Shown here: piece after piece, positions 58,701 to 64,000 of the stretch | How the letters are laid out: each line of letters starts with the position of its first letter | Position numbering within the stretch: the stretch's first letter is position 1 | Assembly: GCF_021018805.1 (NCBI RefSeq) | Contig: NC_086258.1 | Span: forward strand, 15,772,692-15,836,691 | Length of the DNA stretch: 64,000 nt | Reading direction: 5' to 3' | Source: Prinia subflava | Lineage: Eukaryota; Chordata; Aves; Passeriformes; Cisticolidae | Position numbers and translations under genes: made by a program | Notes under the pieces: generated by a model | Seen by the model: the letters and a program-made list of their open reading frames with translations, nothing else | Told to the model about the DNA's origin: nothing | The model's database searches: none

Positions 58701-61027
58701 AGAATGAATAGCCACTGTTTGTGGCTGAGGAAAACTGCTGGGGAAACAGGCACCAGTGCTTTGTTTCTCTTGAGGGGCATGAATCTGGTGCCATGTGTGA
58801 GTGACTGGTGGTACTGCCACATAAAAACACAACAGTGCTTGTCCTCTGTTATTTTAAAGTACACCAAGTTATCTTTAAACGTATCTGGGCACAAATTCCA
58901 TTTTTACTGCCTGGCAGGAGGGGAGTTACATTTGCAGTGAAGCTGATCCATATCTACTGTTGTAATTTTTGTCCTTCTGATTACTGTTAATTTATTTTAT
59001 TTTAGTAAGACACTTGAACTTGCTTTTTTCCTAGTGCACACTGAGTTGTAACTCAGAGAGGCAAAATTTCAGTTTGCTATTCCATGGTAAAGCTGTACAA
59101 ATGAGCTCAATGCCCAGGCCAGCTTCAAGTCAGTTTTAGCAGTCTAAAGAATTGTTTCTCACACTTGCAGCACTGACCAGTCCTGACAATCTGGTTCATT
59201 GAAAATAATTCACTGAGGCTGAAATGATTTGTGAAAGTTGTGATTTCCAAAGCTGTCCTAAGGTCAGGATTCATGGATAGGATGCAGCTTTCCCTGGTAG
59301 GTACAGGGAGCTGCTCAGCCCCATGTAAATGTTTTATTCATGTCACTTATTCACATAAGTGGGTTTCACTTCAGTGTGTAACACAAGCCAGCTGGTTCGC
59401 TTCTTTTAAACTCTGATTTCTCATGCACCTCATATTGCTACACCCCTTCAGAGATATTTATGGGAATTTCACAGCAAGCTGTCTCAAGCTTATGTGCTAT
59501 TAAGATTCCTTTCTGGGGTGTTTACTGCATTAGATTTATAATGTATAGATTTATGGACTCAGCTACTTGATAGCCCAGTAAAGCATGTTGGAACTGAAGG
59601 CAACTGCTAATTAAAATAACACTTGATTGTATATTTGTATACAGGGAAGTGGGCTAGTGCTGAAGTACTTTTTAAGCCCCTCATGGCTTTGGCTGGGCTA
59701 AAAATGAATGAAAGGATTCTCAAGTAGAATAAAAGGATTGACATTCACAGCCAAAGAGAACAAGAAGGTTACAGCATTAGTACCAGGGCTGTGAAGTATC
59801 AACTATTCTGATAATCCCCATTTAAACAATTAAGATTAAATCCTGCTGGAAAGGATCAGCTGATAAAATAACCCCTCAACAAGCTAAGTTCCTTCTAGAA
59901 AAAGGATATTTTCAATGTTGGTTTTCACCCTGAAATCTGCACCATTTGGTGTTAGGAACAAGGGGCTGTGCAAGTCCCCAATGCTCCTTGCTCCAAACAG
60001 TTAACTCTAACAGCTGACTTCACATACATTACACAGGGTAGTAAGAGGTGTAGTAAGAGGTATGGATTGCCAGGCATGCAAACAGCCTGGCTTACACTCT
60101 GCTAAGGCATTTGGAAACTGTGATGAGAGCAAAACAAGGAAATAGTTAAAAATAATATTCATTACTGTGATGTGTTATTGAAATGCTCAGTTAATGCCAT
60201 TCTAATGAGCTGCATTAAGAACTCCACTTTGGTGTGGTGACTCCACTCAGAAGTTTTTAGCCAGTGGTCATAAAGGATGATTTCACACCCTTCTCTGCCA
60301 TTAAAATGGACAAATTTTCCTTGCCTTCCTTCCTCACAAAGACTGACAGAACTTTTTAGGACAGATTACAGCAGGCAAACAGCAATGGAAAAGCTGGGCA
60401 CTGTCACCAGGAGCAAATGAAGAGAGTCACTGAGAGTGAGATCTGCAAAAATCCCTGAAAAAGCTTTTCCATGTGAACTCCTGAGTTCCAATCTGTACTT
60501 TCAGTAAATGGGGATAAGATGCAAAACATCTGATGCTTTCTGCAAATTGCACCACCTAGAGTAGCTGAGATTCTACTGTTGCTAATAAGGATCTGCTTGT
60601 CACATCTGCAATGGTTCAGCACCCAAGTGCAGAGCTCAGAAGTGTCTGCACATATCCAGCAAATCCAGCTTTCTGCTGAGTCACTGAAATATGTATCTAT
60701 ATGAGAAACACAGGAACAAACCCAAAAAATCCCAGGGGGGTGCTTCAAGGATGTGTCATTCTTCTGTTCTGATTCTAAATTTTATTTGCTGTTATTGATA
60801 ATGCAATCTTCAAGCTCAGTTTCCTGTCACACAGGTATAAACCCAGATTTTTACCCAGAGAAGAATCCAGCATCCACCTTAACTTCCCAACTGTCCTGTC
60901 ATGGCTCTCTGAACAAACAGAGAGCCCAAGGGAACAGTGCTCTTTTTTAATAGCTGCTCTTCTATTTATTTCCATTGCAATGAAATTGGCTTTTAATTCA
61001 CTTTCATTTCCTAAGCTATATTTCTAC

Positions 61028-61045
61028 TTTTTTTTTTTTTTTTTT
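61028..61045. repeat. T18 homopolymer tract
   Basis: Eighteen consecutive T residues, about 630 bases beyond the donor of the STXBP4 WW exon. Confidence 0.9.
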
Positions 61046-61678
61046 ATAAATCTCATGTAGTAACCTACATCTGTCTGGAAATAAAAGGCACCCTTTGATT
61101 AGAGCTGGAATGCAGGATCATATGCAGTGTGTTTGGAAACCTCTGCAGAAAAAACCATGTCTGCTTTAATACATCTCGCTCGAGGCAGCACAGGGTGAGG
61201 CAAGGACAACTGAGCAGTGTGCTTGAAAAAAAGGAAAAAACCCTGCTTTTCTTGGCCAGTTAATGCATCAACTTCAGTGTTATTTACGTGACTTTTGGAA
61301 GAGTTTGGGATAAAAGTAATTTATTTGCTGCCCTTCCTCTCTTTTAGGAGACTGCAGAAATCCACCTGTGAAACTCTGTGTTTCTGGCACCTGTAAGAAT
61401 TAAACACTGTGGAAATTTCAGCAGCTAGAATAACTTACTATTAACTGAATCATGATATTTATGGAATGGAGGTAAATCATATTTTTCACCATTTCCTTCA
61501 ATTGCTTAGAGCAATAATACCCCCCCATTATATAAATTAATATTCACTATATTCTAGAAAAAACAACAGCATACAGTGCAATGTGCAATATTTTTTTCCA
61601 TTAATTCTAAGACTGAAAATGTGTTTAGTTTGATGTGCTTCTATTTCAACTCTGATCCGTTTTCCCCAGAAAACTCAC

Positions 61679-61736
61679 TTGATGAAATATTTGATTCCAT
61701 CAGCTGTATAAGCTTCTTCCCATCCATAAGGCAGAC
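61679..61736 (-). CDS. STXBP4: STXBP4 penultimate exon: N-terminal half of WW domain
   Basis: A 58-bp exon read from 61736 to 61679, acceptor CTCATAG, donor AA|GTGAGT. It enters in phase 1 (GT completes a Cys codon, as in the human LLDMDC-LPYG junction) and leaves in phase 2. The encoded peptide LPYGWEEAYTADGIKYFI contains the first signature Trp of a WW domain; joined to the last exon it gives a complete domain with the two Trp residues 22 positions apart and the closing His-Pro. The residues are essentially those of mammalian STXBP4. WW domains bind Pro-rich ligands. The preceding exons (coiled coil, PDZ) are not in the window: no matching exon lies between 61737 and 64000. Confidence 0.95.
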
Positions 61737-64000
61737 CTATGAGGAGATAAAAGAAATAAGAAGTCTCTCAAAACTCAAGTGACGCAGAGAACATAGTTTT
61801 GAGATAGTGTAAGTTAAAATGCTGTCATTTCAAACAATGTCATTAAAAGATCATAAATCAATTCCTCCTTTTGTAACAGATAATAATACAAACAATACAA
61901 TTTAACAAATACTTGCTGGGCCATAAAGCTAACTTTGATGATTTGATCATACATTTATTCACAGATGATACTTTTTGATAAGTATCATTTGATGACACTT
62001 CTATTACTAGAATGATGAGTAATACTTTTAGTAGGGTACTATTGTATATTCCTTTAAAAATTAAATTGTCCTAGCAAATCTTTACCTTTTCAGTAACTAT
62101 TTGTTCAAATTTAACCCATTGTAGGGTTTGAAAAGTGCTGCAGAAAGAAGCACCAGTCACTGTGAAGAAATGCTCCCAGTTTTGAGATACTGTACTGTAA
62201 AGTACAGAATGGCAAGGGCAAGGTTCTGAAAAACTGTGGGTTTTTGAGACTAGAAATATCTATTAAATTTCAACACGCAAGACAAAATTGTTCTTGAAGT
62301 GTTTTGCCTGAAACTCGTCTTGAAATGTTAGTGTCTCAGGAGTTAAACTATTTTTGTTCATGTCCCAGTGTATCTCAAAGACCAGCTCATTAGAACCATC
62401 TGTGAGCCTGCTTTTGGTTTAAAACTTTTATTTGGAAAATGTGCTGGACTGCACGCACCATCTGAGCTTTGAAAGCTGCCTCCTCCCAGGGACTGCTCAA
62501 AGTGCTCATGTTTATTTTTTAATTTTTTTTTTAAAGGCTGATTTTCTTCTGTTGTCACACCTTTGTCTCCAGTGTGATTCTTCTTAAAAGCCTGGAGAGG
62601 GATAACTGCAGTTCTCCAGTATAAGCAGAATTCATTACAGCCACGGAATCAGGACTGGGCACACTGGAGCTGGTACAAACCTCCTGGGAAGGAATTATAC
62701 CTGTAGGCTCCAAGCAAGGAGCAACAACTACCCAAAACTGAGGATTTCAGGAAGGGAAGTTGAGAATTGGGTGCACTACAACAGCACCATGAGCAGTAGT
62801 ACAGCTTGAAAAAGAAAAAAAAAACCACTGGACTGATTTTTTTTTCCTATCACTTTTACCCCCATTAGTCACTTATCTCAGGCTTCTTCCCATTTTCAGT
62901 TTAGATCAGATCTATACAATCTGTTCCTCAAAACATGCCACCCACTACCTTTCAAAGAGAATAATCCACAGCCACTTCCCTTTAAACACAAGGTAGCTGC
63001 TGCATAGCAGTTCTCAGGCTCTGACTCCATTCTGAAGGGAGGAAGAAAAGGATGTTTTAAGCTATAAATACACTAGACATGCTCACTGCTTCTTCCTTCC
63101 TCTCCCATGAAAGATGGGACCTTTATTCAGCATGGGTATTTTCTGATTATTTAAATGGCAATGGGATTCGTCCTCAATTGCTTCCATCTGCCCTGGCCTT
63201 TCCTTTTCCTGCATGAAACATGCATGTCCAAATAAATGACAGTGGATTTGCTCAATTATGAGTAAAAGCCCAGCATCTGCTCTGCACTCACATGGATCCC
63301 CTACATCACCTGTTTTATTTATCAGCAATAATTACACTTTTTCCCACTGGTGATTTCATTAAAATTATGAGGTTTTTTCCTCTTCTAAATGAAGAATTGT
63401 ACATAGTTAGCAATAACTAATGCTCTGTATTCTTCCCTTACCCACTGAAGACTTTGCTTTTCAAAACCACTGAATACATTTGTCACCTAGAAATGGAACT
63501 CTGGAAATATCTCCAATGCTTTATTTGCCTTTTTGACTTTGTATGCATTAGATTGTGTATCCTATCCATCCTTTATATGCTTCCACATTCTACCTACATC
63601 AGTAGGTTTTTTAATGCTTTAATTTTCCACATTTTTTACTTGCTCGCTGCTGGTTTTTCAGCGCTGTTCCCTTTCTTTCCTTTCAGATTTTACTTCTGTT
63701 TCTTGTATTTCCCCTGGTAGCTAGGAAGCTCTCATGTTTTGCATCGTATTTCCCCAGACATCATCCCCACTTCCTCCAAGCTCACTGTCTCTATGAATCA
63801 TTCATAAGTTGATCTACTTCCTCCTGCTTTATCCTTTCACACCCTCCAGGGTCAAGTTTGCTTTCTGTCCTAGGGTCAAATTTGTTGTCTGTCCCAGGAC
63901 TTGCTTTGAAGGGCTGCTAAGCTCTCACCTGGAGTAAATGGGAGGCAAAAGAACTGAAAAAGGCAGAAAAACAGTCTGAAATACACAGGATTTGGCCTAC
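61737..64000 (-). other. STXBP4: STXBP4 intron upstream of WW exon (partial)
   Basis: Runs from the WW exon acceptor to the right edge. I looked for the preceding exon, which should end in a LLDMD-like motif with a donor in phase 1, and found none, so this intron exceeds 2.26 kb. AT-rich, with short poly-T and poly-A tracts (for example 62520-62535, 62815-62824) and nothing else recognised. Confidence 0.8.

Larger units (their letters stand above)
50863..61678 (-). other. STXBP4: STXBP4 last intron (about 10.8 kb)
   Basis: Bounded by the donor AA|GTGAGT after the WW exon and the acceptor TTTTCAG before the last exon; phase 2, splitting the Asn codon of the WW domain. It holds a CR1 fragment (51275-51420), a heptamer repeat (55679-55718) and a T18 tract (61028-61045). 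The remainder is ordinary AT-rich intron with no exon I can recognise on either strand. Confidence 0.9.

Noticed and set aside
61737..64000. STXBP4 exon preceding the WW exon
   Set aside because: No segment with the expected LLDMD ending and phase 1 donor was seen; open frames here (for example 63083-63328) do not resemble STXBP4.
1..64000. Endogenous retroviruses, tRNA or microRNA genes
   Set aside because: I saw no paired LTRs, no retroviral protein motifs and no tRNA-like A/B boxes; weak or degraded copies could be missed by eye.

Overview
The window is vertebrate nuclear DNA, almost certainly from a bird (another sauropsid is possible). It has small exons with GT/AG splice sites in very long introns, CpG islands, several 5'-truncated copies resembling CR1 LINEs (the dominant bird retroposon), and many micro- and minisatellites. 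There is no bacterial-style gene organisation; nearly every long open frame here is an accident of tandem repeats or GC-rich DNA. The species cannot be named from the sequence.

Two protein-coding genes are recognisable, both on the minus strand and both cut by a window edge. HLF (hepatic leukemia factor, a PAR-family bZIP transcription factor) fills the left half. Exon 1 (28964-29069), exon 2 (27462-27797) and exon 3 (1014-1234) join in frame (phase 1, phase 1, ending phase 0) into 221 codons. Exon 4, with the basic region and leucine zipper, lies beyond position 1. STXBP4 (syntaxin-binding protein 4) enters from the right edge: only its last two coding exons are here, 61679-61736 and 50748-50862, which together rebuild its C-terminal WW domain and tail. 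The neighbours STXBP4 and HLF, in tandem on one strand, match the order on human chromosome 17, but the stop-to-start distance here is only about 21.7 kb.

Layout: 1-1013 part of HLF intron 3, with a perfect hairpin; 1235-27461 the 26-kb intron 2, with an internal CpG-rich block and a GGAT array (2.5-3.5 kb), two CR1 fragments and a 28/31-bp minisatellite; 28.5-29.8 kb the HLF promoter CpG island, carrying CCAAT, CRE, E-box and DR1-like sites; 29.8-31.1 kb two CR1 fragments in opposite orientation; 32.6-33.8 kb a second CpG island with E-box, RORE-like and CCAAT sites next to a 20-bp minisatellite; 33.8-47.8 kb intergenic DNA with short tandem repeats; about 47.8-50.7 kb a possible STXBP4 3' UTR; 50.7-64 kb the STXBP4 3' exons and introns.

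The genes do not form a pathway together. HLF belongs to the circadian-output PAR bZIP group (with DBP and TEF); STXBP4 is a PDZ/coiled-coil/WW adaptor. The most interesting material is regulatory: the CRE/E-box promoter of HLF, a second CpG island 3.9 kb upstream with clock-type sites, and an internal CpG block from which an HLF product lacking its activation domain could in principle start. All regulatory readings rest on motif matching by eye.
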